A stretch of DNA of 8,984 nucleotides from Bacillota bacterium (GCA_021820675.1 JAKADI010000039.1:1-8984), one strand, 5' to 3'. Positions 1 through 7,638 are shown, counted from the first letter of the stretch. The notes: generated from the sequence alone by a model not told the origin. Made by a program: numbers and translations.

Positions 1-74
1 CGAAAAAGAACCATCCCCAACAGGCATGCGACTAACCCTGCGTCGAGCAACAACATCATATTCGCGACGATCAT
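1..74 (-). CDS. Start of an unidentified membrane protein (partial, runs off the left edge)
   Basis: Only the first 24 codons lie in the window; the gene continues beyond base 1. The peptide starts MIVANMMLLLDAGLV and is almost wholly hydrophobic, as expected for a first membrane helix or an uncleaved signal anchor. The ATG at 74-72 is preceded on the minus strand by a strong AAGGAGG at 92-86, 11 bases upstream, which is the main reason to call a gene here. The gap to the LuxR-type gene upstream is 84 bases, so the two could share a transcript. Small subunits of hydrogenase-4/Mrp/NuoK-type membrane complexes have similar N-termini, but 24 residues are too few to choose. Function unknown. Confidence 0.5.
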   Translation of the reverse strand, partial: MIVANMMLLLDAGLVACLLGMVLF

Positions 75-158
75 CTCCGCGTCCGCCTCCTTACACAAGA
101 CCCGGGAGCCACCGTCAGCGGTGATGCGTGATATGGCGATTTTTTACGCTAATTGTTG

Positions 159-872
159 TCAGCCATCTGGTTCTAATGGTTCGTGCTCAATTCGTTGTAA
201 ATTCCTGCCGTCTCCCATGCCGTAATCTTGGTACAGCGCAATGGCATGGGTTCGGTCATGGACGTTCAGATACCGAAAAATTCGATGCACACACCGTTTG
301 GCATGAGAAATCGATATGCCGCAATATTCGCTAATTTCGGGATTTGACCGCCCTTCGGCCATGAGCCCCCATACCTGGTAGTCCAGAGGTTTTAGTCGCG
401 TTTTGTGAAAATCGCCATCCTCCTCCCACACGCTGAGCAACCGCCTGACCATCTCGCTGTCCACACCCCCCGAGTGATAGTGAGCGAGACGGACCATGCT
501 CATAATGGCAGGCGAATCCATCGCATTCGTCAACCCCGCCACTCCGTAATTTAATATCCTCGCTATCCGGCTCCAGTGCCAGGATTCTTTTATCACCACG
601 ACCGCCCGCACATGAGTAAAATTTTCCTGACTTGTCCGGATAACTTCTTCCAACGTCTGAAATGGCAGCATCATGACAGCCACGTCAACGTCTTTCCAGT
701 CGCACCGGCTGAAGGACCAGACATCACACCGTTCATGGATCACGTAGTGACAGCAACAGTCCATATCTGTCTCGTGAGAAATGACATACGTTAGGCCCTC
801 GTCCTCCAGTTCACTGGAGACAAACAAAGCAATGCGAATGATTGATGGGGTTCCCCGAAACGGTGTCATCAT
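159..872 (-). CDS. LuxR-family DNA-binding regulator with degenerate receiver domain
   Basis: This encodes a 237-residue transcription factor. Residues about 160-217 form a LuxR/GerE helix-turn-helix, with the typical pattern of an L-x-P opening, LMAEGRSNPEIS and a closing LNVHDRTHA. Residues about 11-130 have the length and strand pattern of a response-regulator receiver, but the phosphorylation residues are missing. The N-terminal acidic pair is S19-S20. The position of the phospho-acceptor Asp is M68 in the strand DVAVMML. The Thr/Ser position is K95 and the invariant Lys position is about A117. It therefore probably does not accept phosphate in the usual way. I chose the ATG at 872 because AGGAAGG lies 9 bases upstream; a GTG at 896 is in frame but lacks such a site. 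It lies downstream of tatA on the same strand, separated by 242 bases, and may have its own promoter. Its target is unknown; the molybdoenzyme operon or the gene at the left edge are the obvious candidates. Confidence 0.78.
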   Translation of the reverse strand: MMTPFRGTPSIIRIALFVSSELEDEGLTYVISHETDMDCCCHYVIHERCDVWSFSRCDWKDVDVAVMMLPFQTLEEVIRTSQENFTHVRAVVVIKESWHWSRIARILNYGVAGLTNAMDSPAIMSMVRLAHYHSGGVDSEMVRRLLSVWEEDGDFHKTRLKPLDYQVWGLMAEGRSNPEISEYCGISISHAKRCVHRIFRYLNVHDRTHAIALYQDYGMGDGRNLQRIEHEPLEPDG

Positions 873-881
873 ACGGTTTGG

Positions 882-888
882 CCTTCCT
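882..888 (-). promoter_or_regulatory. Ribosome binding site of the LuxR-type gene
   Basis: AGGAAGG on the minus strand lies 9 bases before the ATG at 872 and decides between this ATG and the upstream in-frame GTG at 896. Confidence 0.6.
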
Positions 889-891
889 AGC

Positions 892-924
892 GGCACCGGA
901 TGGTGTGCTTATTTTCCGGATGCC
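892..924. other. Imperfect hairpin ahead of the LuxR-type gene
   Basis: GGCACCGG at 892-899 pairs with CCGG-TGCC at 916-924, with one unpaired A and a 16-base loop. In the minus-strand transcript it would sit just before the ribosome binding site of the regulator gene. There is no T-run after it on the minus strand. On the plus strand a T-rich stretch (GCTTTTGATTTT) follows, but no plus-strand gene precedes it. It may be a 5' leader structure or chance. Confidence 0.25.
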
Positions 925-960
925 GCTTTTGATTTTCATCGTGGCTATGTCTCGCCGTTC

Positions 961-992
961 AAGACATTCTTATTGGACACCCCGGCTGTCTT
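961..992. promoter_or_regulatory. Inverted repeat in the tatA-regulator gap (possible operator)
   Basis: AAGACA at 961-966 is matched by TGTCTT at 987-992 with a 20-base spacer, about 90-120 bases upstream of the regulator start. The position suits an operator or autoregulatory site. The half-sites are only 6 bases, so chance is a real possibility. I see no convincing -35/-10 pair nearby. Confidence 0.2.
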
Positions 993-1114
993 GGGAGAAG
1001 TCATTCACGTCTTGTGGGACTCACGCGAATCACTCATCGCACCAACACCCGCACAACTGGTGGCAGGAACCCCGTTGAAACGACGGCTCCTACCGACCGA
1101 GCCTCTGTCAACTG

Positions 1115-1315
1115 CTAGGTTTTTTCGGCCGGGTCTTTAGAATCCGGCAGGGAATGGGTTTCATTCCCGCCTTCTCCATTAACGGCCTGCTTAAATCCTC
1201 GCAGAGCCTGCCCCAAACCCGATCCCAGCTCAGGCAGCCGTTTAGGTCCCAATATTAACAGTCCGACAATTCCTAACACAATCAAATGCGTTGGTGTCAA
1301 CAAATCTCCCAACAT
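1115..1315 (-). CDS. tatA: Sec-independent (twin-arginine) protein translocase TatA/TatE
   Basis: This 66-residue protein has full TatA/E architecture. It has a very short N-terminus, one membrane helix at about residues 9-22, a G23-P24 hinge followed by KRLPELG, an amphipathic helix with GLGQALRGFKQAV to about residue 45, and a polar charged tail. TatA oligomerises at the Tat translocase and lets folded, cofactor-loaded proteins cross the cytoplasmic membrane. AAGGAAGG lies 8 bases upstream of the ATG. It follows the chaperone gene by 52 bases and is the last gene of the operon, whose catalytic and FeS subunits both carry twin-arginine signals, so it is probably dedicated to or co-expressed for their export. 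No tatC is in the window, so TatC must come from elsewhere. No clear intrinsic terminator follows; a weak GGCTC/GAGCC stem lies just downstream at about 1086-1104 without a T-run. Confidence 0.95.
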   Translation of the reverse strand: MLGDLLTPTHLIVLGIVGLLILGPKRLPELGSGLGQALRGFKQAVNGEGGNETHSLPDSKDPAEKT

Positions 1316-1367
1316 TCTTCTCGCCTTCCTTTTCTCTCGATTTTCCTCGAGCTACCGCCTTATCCCG

Positions 1368-2003
1368 CTACCCACGCGTGTCGTCGGGGTCTTCGTTGCG
1401 ACGGCCGTGAACGTCAGCCTCTGATCGAATCCAGGCAATGCCGAAATCCCCCAGCGCCGGGTAATAAGAACCCCTCACTGTTCGCCTGAGGTGATCTATA
1501 AAGACCGGAAACCATTGACTGATGTGATCCGCGATAAACACCCGCCTCAGTTCCAATGCCTCGGGCGAAGAGAGATCACTGAGTTCCGCCAGGAAGGCCC
1601 ATTCCACCCCAATATGATCAGGGGCGGTCACGCTAAAAGAGCGCTGCCACTCCAATCCTATTTGTCCGTACCAGGCCATGACTTGATGCGTACTGGGCCC
1701 CCACAGTATCGCCGGGTTATCTAAGTAGCACGAGGCGTAAGGAGGAACGTAACGCCCAGGTACCGGGACTTCCACGCATTCGTGGAAGTCCCGGACGGCG
1801 AGGTTCCAGTTCCTTTCCCCCTCCAACGCGTCCGTTAGAGCCTGCCACGCCGAGCGTACCGCCGGCGTCTCTTTCAATAAAAGCCGGTACCACAGATTTT
1901 GGGAGTCCGTATCCAACTGCAACGGGCCGGACAAAAACGCCTGAGCCAGCCAATCACACACTAAAACGGCACTTTCCGGCACAATTCGTATTTTTTCGCT
2001 CAC
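1368..2003 (-). CDS. TorD/DmsD-family molybdoenzyme assembly chaperone
   Basis: This encodes a 211-residue, mostly helical cytoplasmic protein of the TorD/DmsD/NarJ superfamily. These chaperones bind the Tat signal and the apo form of a molybdoenzyme, hold it until the Mo cofactor is inserted, and so prevent early export. Family hallmarks are present. VPPYAS lies at residues 86-91, followed by a long helix. The signature PDHIGVEWAFLAEL lies at about 128-141, DHISQWFPVF at about 159-168, and the YYPALGDF helix near 180-187. The family usually has about 200 residues, so this is full length. I chose the GTG at 2003: GGGAGGGG ends 7 bases upstream. The adjacent GTG at 2006 is possible, and a TTG at 2033 has no comparable site. 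It lies 42 bases after the catalytic-subunit gene, which marks that enzyme as its client. The C-terminal 20 residues are charged and probably disordered. Confidence 0.9.
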   Translation of the reverse strand: MSEKIRIVPESAVLVCDWLAQAFLSGPLQLDTDSQNLWYRLLLKETPAVRSAWQALTDALEGERNWNLAVRDFHECVEVPVPGRYVPPYASCYLDNPAILWGPSTHQVMAWYGQIGLEWQRSFSVTAPDHIGVEWAFLAELSDLSSPEALELRRVFIADHISQWFPVFIDHLRRTVRGSYYPALGDFGIAWIRSEADVHGRRNEDPDDTRG

Positions 2004-2010
2004 CACATAT

Positions 2011-2018
2011 CCCCTCCC
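2011..2018 (-). promoter_or_regulatory. Ribosome binding site of the TorD-like gene
   Basis: GGGAGGGG on the minus strand is 7 bases before the GTG at 2003. It places the start 10 codons inside the longest open frame. Confidence 0.6.
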
Positions 2019-2045
2019 GGGTCCCACTGGCAACCTAAACTTTCT

Positions 2046-5000
2046 CTACACGCACGGGCGTCTCAAAATAGGCGCATCCGCCGCCAATCGGGTCTTCCAG
2101 GGCAATCGTCCATCCGTCTGCATAACGGCATTCAACCGCACCGGGGCGTTGCGGGTGGGATCTCCTTGATAGCGCTTCCCATCGATGGTCCACGCCCCCG
2201 ACCCGTAATACCAGTGCCCATAGCTGTGGGGGAACGAAATCACGCCCGGACGCAACCCCGGTAACAAACGCAAGCGACCTATCAAACCTTTGGCATAGGT
2301 CCGGGAAGAAACACGGACGCGGTCCCCTGCGTGAAATCCCAACCGGGTAGCGTCAACGGGATTCATATCGATAAAGGACTCCGGCAGCATTTCCAAAAGC
2401 CAGGGATCAGCAATCGTCCAGGCCTTACTTTGAACGGTTTCCTTTCGGGTGCTCAGAACAAACGGAAATTCCGAGGATGGATCCAAATCCCTCAGCGGCT
2501 CACCTAGCATATTCTGCGGAGGTTGATACGTCCCGGTTCCTACAAAATGTTTACCCGTCAGGGCATTCACCGCGCAAGCTTGATCCGCGTTATAGATCTG
2601 AAGGGCGCCAGCTGTGCCCAGTTGGTGCGTCACCCAGGACGGATTGGCTGAGAACAGCTCCGCCCCGAGCGGCACCACGCTTTGATACATTGCCAACAGT
2701 TCCTGGGGACTTGACTGATTCGGTGCTTTGGCCCAACCTTCCACACCCGTACGCAACACTTGTTCGGTCATCAATTGCTTCAACCGGTTGTTCGTTTCGG
2801 CATTGGGCAAGTAGCCCACATCATAATCCTCAAACCGGCCACCGCGTGATAAAACATAGGCGACTTTGGCCCACTCCGCACTTTTGAGAGCCTCAGGATG
2901 TTGTGCCCGCAAACTTTCAACCGAGGCCAAATCACGGGGTCTTTGGGCATCCGGCACCGGCCCTTGGGGACCAAAGTGGTTTCCTAACCGGGAAAGAAAA
3001 GAGGGATCCCACGCCACATTGGCTGCCATCTTTAGATAGTAATCCTCACGGGAATTCAAAGCGCCCCCTTCGAGAAAAGCATGGGCCCCAAACCCGGGCA
3101 GTTTAAGGGACGTGGCGATGTCGATGAAGAATTGTTCCATACTGATGGGTTCACCCAATGGGATTTTTTGGGTTAACGGCTCAATTACGGGATGACGAAC
3201 GCCCGTCACCTTTGTCGGAATGACCGGACGCACAGAAGGAAATCCCCATCCTTCCAAATAGGTCGTGTCGGGAATAATATAATCGGCGTAGCGCGAACTT
3301 TCAGAGATCTGGGTGTCGATGGCGATAAACAAGGGCACCTTGTTAGTGTCCTTAATCAACCGCACCCAAGGCAACGTGTCATCGTCAGCTCCGCCGATTC
3401 CTGGTGCGCTCCAGGCGGGATTAGCAATGTGTTGGACCAAAATGGAACAGTTATAGGGATAGCCTTCATAAATCCCTGCGAACATCTCCTCCCACAAACC
3501 GCCGCTAAAAGGAAACCATGGTCTTTTCGCGGGATAAGGAGATTGTTTTCGCGTCACTTTATTCTGATAATATGATGTCGTTTCGTAAGGAGTTCCGTTG
3601 CGGGAAATCGTCACTCCGGCCGGCACTTGGGTGTTCTGGCGCGGCCATTTCTTCAGGTTATAGGGCTGGCCCGGATTCGTACCCATAATGTTGGCTGCCC
3701 CTCCTCCTACCATATAACCGCCCATCCAGTCAATGTTCCCGATGAGCATATTGAGCGTCATGAGAGCCCGGCCGGTGTACACTCCGTTGGTGTGCATAAC
3801 CGGTCCCCGGAAAAAATCGACGACGGCCTTGCGACCATGACTGGTCAGTGCGTCAGCCAACTGCACAATCTGCCGCTGACTGGTTCCGGCCATGAGGGCA
3901 TAATGTGGCAAATCCAGTTGTGTCGCCTCTTCTGACAACATTTGGAATGCGGTCCGGCAAGAGATGCCTGCGACTTCTACCGAACTGTGATCCATGGAAG
4001 CCTTTGGCCACAGCTTGCCTTGCGAGACATTGGTCGCCACCGCCGGTGCCCCCGTGGACGCGTCGAGAACCACGGCATCGGCGGCACGAGGGTCGGATTG
4101 GGGAACGAGGCCCGCTTGCGCGGCCGTAAGAAACTTCCGGTTATGAGGATGACCGGGGTGGGTCACAACCAGCCAAGTGGCGTTGGTAAAATTGGGCTCG
4201 TTCTGCGCTGCGGCCGCTTTAGCATGAGGAATGCGCAAATAAGGCGCATTATACCGTTGATTCTCCAATATCCACCGAATCATCCCCATGGCTAAGGCCC
4301 CGTCCCCACCCGGGCGCACCCAGGTTTGGTTGCTGGCATGAATGAAAGCATTGCCGCTGCGGACATCCACCATGTGATACTTAAGGGTCCCGGACTTCAC
4401 CGCTTCAACAACCTTGCGGCCAATGGCCTGCATGGGGAAATTCGCTTCCAGGGCATTGAGACCAAACCAGAGCACATACTCGGCATTCAAAATGTCCGGA
4501 CGGAATTCCCCGGCTTGGCCTGATGTCGACAGATTGTAGGATATTCCCACATTATTGTTGCAAATTTGTCCATTGCCTTGCACGTTAACCGTGCCAAAAG
4601 CTTCCGCAAACCTTGATATAAACTGACTTTGGCCCGCTTCGGCTTCGCCAATGTACATAATCAACCCGTTGGTCCTGGGACCCATGTCAGGATGAGCGGG
4701 ATCAATCGGAACACTCTGGTTTTTACCATGGTCATAGAGCCCGCCGAACCCCGTCACTCTCCTCGTACTTTCTCCCGGGACCTTGAGGAACAACGTCCCT
4801 CCCGACACGACCTCAGAAATTAGGCGATCCCAGGAAATTGCCTCCCACTGGCCAGAGCCCCGTGGACCTGTGCGCTTTAATGGCACGGTCACACGGTAAG
4901 GATCATAGACTGTCTGCCGCCCCGCCTGCCCCCTGGGACATAACGAGTGAGGGGCGGGCCAGACATTCGCCGTCTCGACAGCCGTGCCGTAGGGTGCGTG

Positions 5001-5303
5001 CGGCTCGGTGGAGGCGGGGTGATAGGGGTTTCCGTCCAGCTTTTCTAAGATCCCCTTAAAAATGTGTGCTTCCAGACCACAATCGCTACCACACTGTTTA
5101 CAGACACTGTATTTTGTTTCCACGCCGGCCCATGTCGGTGGGCGATCGGGGTAGACAAAAGTTCCCCGGCGATGAAACACATTCCCGATCCACGGCGACA
5201 GTCCCCATCCACTCACGAGAACTCCGGCTCCGGCCATGGCACTACCCTGTAAGAATCGGCGGCGGCTTATCGAATTTTTGCGGCGCTCTTCGTCATCACT
5301 CAT
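2046..5303 (-). CDS. Tat-exported molybdopterin oxidoreductase catalytic subunit (TtrA-like)
   Basis: This is the 1085-residue catalytic subunit of a complex iron-sulfur molybdoenzyme (DMSO reductase family). Residues 13-19 are SRRRFLQ, a near-consensus twin-arginine motif, followed by an Ala/Gly-rich hydrophobic stretch. A [4Fe-4S] site is formed by C68, C71, C75 and C122 (C-x2-C-x3-C ... C). The molybdopterin domains follow, and C248 in GQICNNN is the likely Mo ligand. Stretches typical of the family are WVRPGGDGALAMGMIRWIL (328-346) and HTNGVYTGRALMTLNMLIGN (504-523). The dinucleotide-binding C-terminal domain runs from about 945 to 1065. TtrA proteins share a NATWLV region (374-379) followed by GHP and a large middle insertion, and have about 1000 or more residues, so tetrathionate reductase is the closest match I recognise. 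Selenate (SrdA), polysulfide/sulfur or thiosulfate reductases remain possible. The ATG at 5303 overlaps the upstream stop as ATGA, which implies translational coupling. The longer open frame, back to 5417, would put 38 unrelated residues before the signal. Confidence 0.96.
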   Translation of the reverse strand: MSDDEERRKNSISRRRFLQGSAMAGAGVLVSGWGLSPWIGNVFHRRGTFVYPDRPPTWAGVETKYSVCKQCGSDCGLEAHIFKGILEKLDGNPYHPASTEPHAPYGTAVETANVWPAPHSLCPRGQAGRQTVYDPYRVTVPLKRTGPRGSGQWEAISWDRLISEVVSGGTLFLKVPGESTRRVTGFGGLYDHGKNQSVPIDPAHPDMGPRTNGLIMYIGEAEAGQSQFISRFAEAFGTVNVQGNGQICNNNVGISYNLSTSGQAGEFRPDILNAEYVLWFGLNALEANFPMQAIGRKVVEAVKSGTLKYHMVDVRSGNAFIHASNQTWVRPGGDGALAMGMIRWILENQRYNAPYLRIPHAKAAAAQNEPNFTNATWLVVTHPGHPHNRKFLTAAQAGLVPQSDPRAADAVVLDASTGAPAVATNVSQGKLWPKASMDHSSVEVAGISCRTAFQMLSEEATQLDLPHYALMAGTSQRQIVQLADALTSHGRKAVVDFFRGPVMHTNGVYTGRALMTLNMLIGNIDWMGGYMVGGGAANIMGTNPGQPYNLKKWPRQNTQVPAGVTISRNGTPYETTSYYQNKVTRKQSPYPAKRPWFPFSGGLWEEMFAGIYEGYPYNCSILVQHIANPAWSAPGIGGADDDTLPWVRLIKDTNKVPLFIAIDTQISESSRYADYIIPDTTYLEGWGFPSVRPVIPTKVTGVRHPVIEPLTQKIPLGEPISMEQFFIDIATSLKLPGFGAHAFLEGGALNSREDYYLKMAANVAWDPSFLSRLGNHFGPQGPVPDAQRPRDLASVESLRAQHPEALKSAEWAKVAYVLSRGGRFEDYDVGYLPNAETNNRLKQLMTEQVLRTGVEGWAKAPNQSSPQELLAMYQSVVPLGAELFSANPSWVTHQLGTAGALQIYNADQACAVNALTGKHFVGTGTYQPPQNMLGEPLRDLDPSSEFPFVLSTRKETVQSKAWTIADPWLLEMLPESFIDMNPVDATRLGFHAGDRVRVSSRTYAKGLIGRLRLLPGLRPGVISFPHSYGHWYYGSGAWTIDGKRYQGDPTRNAPVRLNAVMQTDGRLPWKTRLAADAPILRRPCV

Positions 5304-6550
5304 GACAACACATGCCCTCCTTTCGTGGTTATGGTGCTGTTGGTGCCCTGGGCTGACTGCGAGAGAATCTGGCCTTCTCTTTCCTCTCGATGTTCCATAG
5401 CCGGAATCTGGTTCCATGATTGCCAGGGGAAGGCCCAGGCCAATACCATAAACACCACAAAAGCCACCGCGAAGACTCCAATCACCGTTTGAACCGAATC
5501 AAATCCCGTCCAAGGTATTTGCACCGTCACCAAATTACTCGAAATTTTGGATTGCTCCTGTCCCGCAATCACCACGTCCCAACGCATCGCAAACACGCCT
5601 ATCAGCACCGCCAGGCTCATTAACGCGCCTCCTGCCAAAGACCGACGAATTTGCGGAATAATCCAGCCAATCAATGGCACCCCCAGCCCCACACCCAGCT
5701 GCAGGCCAAAATAAATCCCACTATTGGGCCCAGTCATCAAAATCCGTTGAAAGCCCTGTGAAGTGGGGCCTTGCGTATAAGCGGGAATCGCACTGGTGAG
5801 AAAGTCTACCGCATCCATGTACAAATCCAAAAGCACAAACAATACCAGGTAACGCAATAGTCCGTCCGCGAGGGCGCGGTGGACAGGTCGATGGGAAAAT
5901 CGCATAACCAATACATAAACGACCCACATCAGCGCAATACCAGAGACCATAGCCGACACAATGAATAGCACTGGCATCAAGGGCGTAGCCCACAGCGGCC
6001 TGGCCTTAGTGGAACCAAAGATAAATCCGATATATCCGTGGAAAAGAAAGGCCATTAAAATTCCCATCGCGGATAGAATCATCAATATCCGCTTATCACG
6101 TTTTTCTCCCGCCAAACTTGCATCACGGCTGCCCAAGGTTAGGAACCGGCGCAACCGCGAGTGTCCTTGACTCTGAACCCAATGACGCACATTTTGCGCT
6201 CGAAACGCAAAATATAGCTCAAAAAGCATCAAAACGATATAGGCCATCCAGATCAAAATGAAGAAAGCAATCGGCGAATAGGGCCAATGTCCCCGCGTTA
6301 AGAGTTCCCAAAAATTGATTGGCTGCCTGGCGTCCCCCAACACCGTTAAAGGTGCGGCCAAAAGCAAGGCAAAACTCACTAACACGGCCAAAGGCGCCAA
6401 ATCGTCAAACAGTTTTTGATGGAAGACATGACTGAGCGAGGACACCACAAAGGACCCCGCCACCAGACCCGAAATGTAGGGATAGGTGACGATCATTACG
6501 CCCCAATAAACATTTTCCAGACCCGATTGTATCAACGATCCGTGCAGCAT
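5300..6550 (-). CDS. nrfD: NrfD/PsrC-type integral membrane subunit (TtrC-like)
   Basis: This 416-residue polytopic protein anchors the enzyme and exchanges electrons with the quinone pool. I see about nine hydrophobic segments, near residues 12-40, 52-72, 90-116, 155-178, 186-216, 230-250, 276-300, 305-323 and 352-376. This is similar to TtrC, while PsrC has eight. Family features include YPYISGLVAGSF in the first helix, PLTVLGDARQPINFWELL after the second, and RWDVVIAGQ late in the protein. A basic loop lies at 117-155 and a polar tail of about 40 residues follows the last helix. The ATG directly follows the TAA of the FeS-subunit gene (TAAATG) and has AAGGGGG 9 bases upstream. Its TGA overlaps the catalytic-subunit ATG. 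The no-gap layout implies balanced, coupled translation of the three subunits. No heme or FeS motif is evident, as is usual for the family. Confidence 0.95.
   Translation of the reverse strand: MLHGSLIQSGLENVYWGVMIVTYPYISGLVAGSFVVSSLSHVFHQKLFDDLAPLAVLVSFALLLAAPLTVLGDARQPINFWELLTRGHWPYSPIAFFILIWMAYIVLMLFELYFAFRAQNVRHWVQSQGHSRLRRFLTLGSRDASLAGEKRDKRILMILSAMGILMAFLFHGYIGFIFGSTKARPLWATPLMPVLFIVSAMVSGIALMWVVYVLVMRFSHRPVHRALADGLLRYLVLFVLLDLYMDAVDFLTSAIPAYTQGPTSQGFQRILMTGPNSGIYFGLQLGVGLGVPLIGWIIPQIRRSLAGGALMSLAVLIGVFAMRWDVVIAGQEQSKISSNLVTVQIPWTGFDSVQTVIGVFAVAFVVFMVLAWAFPWQSWNQIPAMEHREEREGQILSQSAQGTNSTITTKGGHVLS
5315..5323 (-). promoter_or_regulatory. Ribosome binding site of the catalytic-subunit gene
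   Basis: AAAGGAGGG on the minus strand, 11 bases before the ATG at 5303, lies inside the end of the membrane-subunit gene. Together with the Tat motif it fixes the start 38 codons inside the longest open frame. Confidence 0.65.
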
Positions 6551-7624
6551 TTAACGTGTCCCCCTTTCCTTTCCCATAGGTGTTTGGAGCAAGACCTTTC
6601 CCGTCAAATCATCGTATTCCTCCGTGTTTGTTCCCACGGCGTAAGGATAGAGGGTATTAAAGGCATCGGCTCCATCTTCGGCCACCACCCCGTCGAGGTC
6701 GATATAAAAGACCTGAGGTTTTGTTCCCATAGTGGTCTTCAAGTGTGTCGTGGGATAGCGGGCAATCAACCGGGAAACTTCACTGTTGGGATCGTTGAGA
6801 TCGCCAAATATCCGGGCTCTGCCCACGCAGGACGTCACGCAAGCCGGCAACAGGCCCCGGTCCAGTCTCTGCACGCAAAATGTGCACTTGTCCGCCGTTT
6901 GTTGAATCGGATTGAAGAATCGCGCGTCATAGGGACAGGCATTGATGCAATATCCGCATCCCAGACATTTGGGATAGTCAATTAACACTAGGCCGTCTTC
7001 CCGTTTGAAGGTCGCCTTCACGGGGCAAACTTCCACGCACGGCGGCGCATCACAGTGGTTGCAAAGCCGGGGCAGGCTAAAACGCTTGACATTGGGCGTG
7101 AATGTGCCTCGATCGGTTACCACGGTCCCCTGAGCATCAGGCTCCATGGCCCCGGTTTCAACCACTTGCACCCACGTCCGATAAACCCCAACCGGCACAT
7201 TATTCTCACTCTTACAACTGACAACACAGGCCTGACAGCCAATACACCGGCGCAAATCAATCACCATCACCCAATGGTGCGGTAACTTGGTCACGGGCAA
7301 TAATCGGTTAAAGTTGTCATGAATGTATGGCACCTTACGGGAATTCTCAATTTTTGACATCCACCCGGAAGGTTCAGACCATCCATCCCGCACATTTAAT
7401 TGTGGTACAGTCCAACTTGCCCACTTAGGCTTGGTGCGATAGTACTGCATCACCGCTGCGTTTTCGCCTGTCCATTGCTTGCGACGCGCGGCCGCCAAGA
7501 CTGTCAATGATTTCGCCCGAGCCGCGGATTGCAGCAGAGTCTCCGCCGCCGAGAAACTGATGGCGGCAATGGCCATTTGGCGTAAAATGTGCCGTCGAGC
7601 CACAGGTTTAGGTTTTGGCTCCAA
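6551..7624 (-). CDS. Tat-signal four-[4Fe-4S] electron-transfer subunit (TtrB/PsrB-like)
   Basis: This 357-residue iron-sulfur subunit should pass electrons between the membrane subunit and the Mo subunit. It has sixteen cysteines in four groups: C127/130/133/137, C188/191/196/200, C220/223/226/230 and C247/250/262/266. That is the ferredoxin-like pattern of DmsB/PsrB/TtrB with four [4Fe-4S] clusters. R10-R11 in ARRHILRQ, followed by a hydrophobic Ala/Ile stretch to about residue 35, is a somewhat degenerate twin-arginine signal. TtrB also has one. The protein is longer than usual, since TtrB has roughly 240 residues. About 85 residues lie between the signal and the first cluster, and about 90 after the last cysteine. 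I chose the TTG at 7624 because AAGGGG ends 8 bases upstream and the signal follows at the right distance. It is the first gene of the operon, so the promoter should lie within 7625 to about 7800. Confidence 0.95.
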   Translation of the reverse strand: MEPKPKPVARRHILRQMAIAAISFSAAETLLQSAARAKSLTVLAAARRKQWTGENAAVMQYYRTKPKWASWTVPQLNVRDGWSEPSGWMSKIENSRKVPYIHDNFNRLLPVTKLPHHWVMVIDLRRCIGCQACVVSCKSENNVPVGVYRTWVQVVETGAMEPDAQGTVVTDRGTFTPNVKRFSLPRLCNHCDAPPCVEVCPVKATFKREDGLVLIDYPKCLGCGYCINACPYDARFFNPIQQTADKCTFCVQRLDRGLLPACVTSCVGRARIFGDLNDPNSEVSRLIARYPTTHLKTTMGTKPQVFYIDLDGVVAEDGADAFNTLYPYAVGTNTEEYDDLTGKVLLQTPMGKERGTR

Positions 7625-7632
7625 GTTCTCAT

Positions 7633-7638
7633 CCCCTT
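7633..7638 (-). promoter_or_regulatory. Ribosome binding site of the FeS-subunit gene
   Basis: AAGGGG on the minus strand lies 8 bases before the TTG at 7624. An ATG between it and the TTG is out of frame, so the TTG start is preferred. Confidence 0.5.

Noticed and set aside
110..123. Terminator or operator CACCG-TCAG-CGGTG between the regulator and the left-edge gene
   Set aside because: It is a perfect but very short 5-bp stem, and the only T-run is about 18 bases away on the other strand's side. Chance is likely.
1086..1104. Intrinsic terminator after tatA (GGCTC/GAGCC stem)
   Set aside because: The stem is only 5 bp with a 9-base loop and no T-run follows.
781..1140. Plus-strand open frame of 119 codons
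   Set aside because: It overlaps the regulator and tatA on the opposite strand and has no family resemblance and no clear ribosome binding site.
5304..5417. N-terminal extension of the molybdoenzyme by 38 residues to 5417
   Set aside because: It would overlap the membrane-subunit gene by more than 110 bases and put unrelated residues before the Tat motif. The internal ATG has a strong AAAGGAGGG site and an ATGA overlap with the preceding gene.
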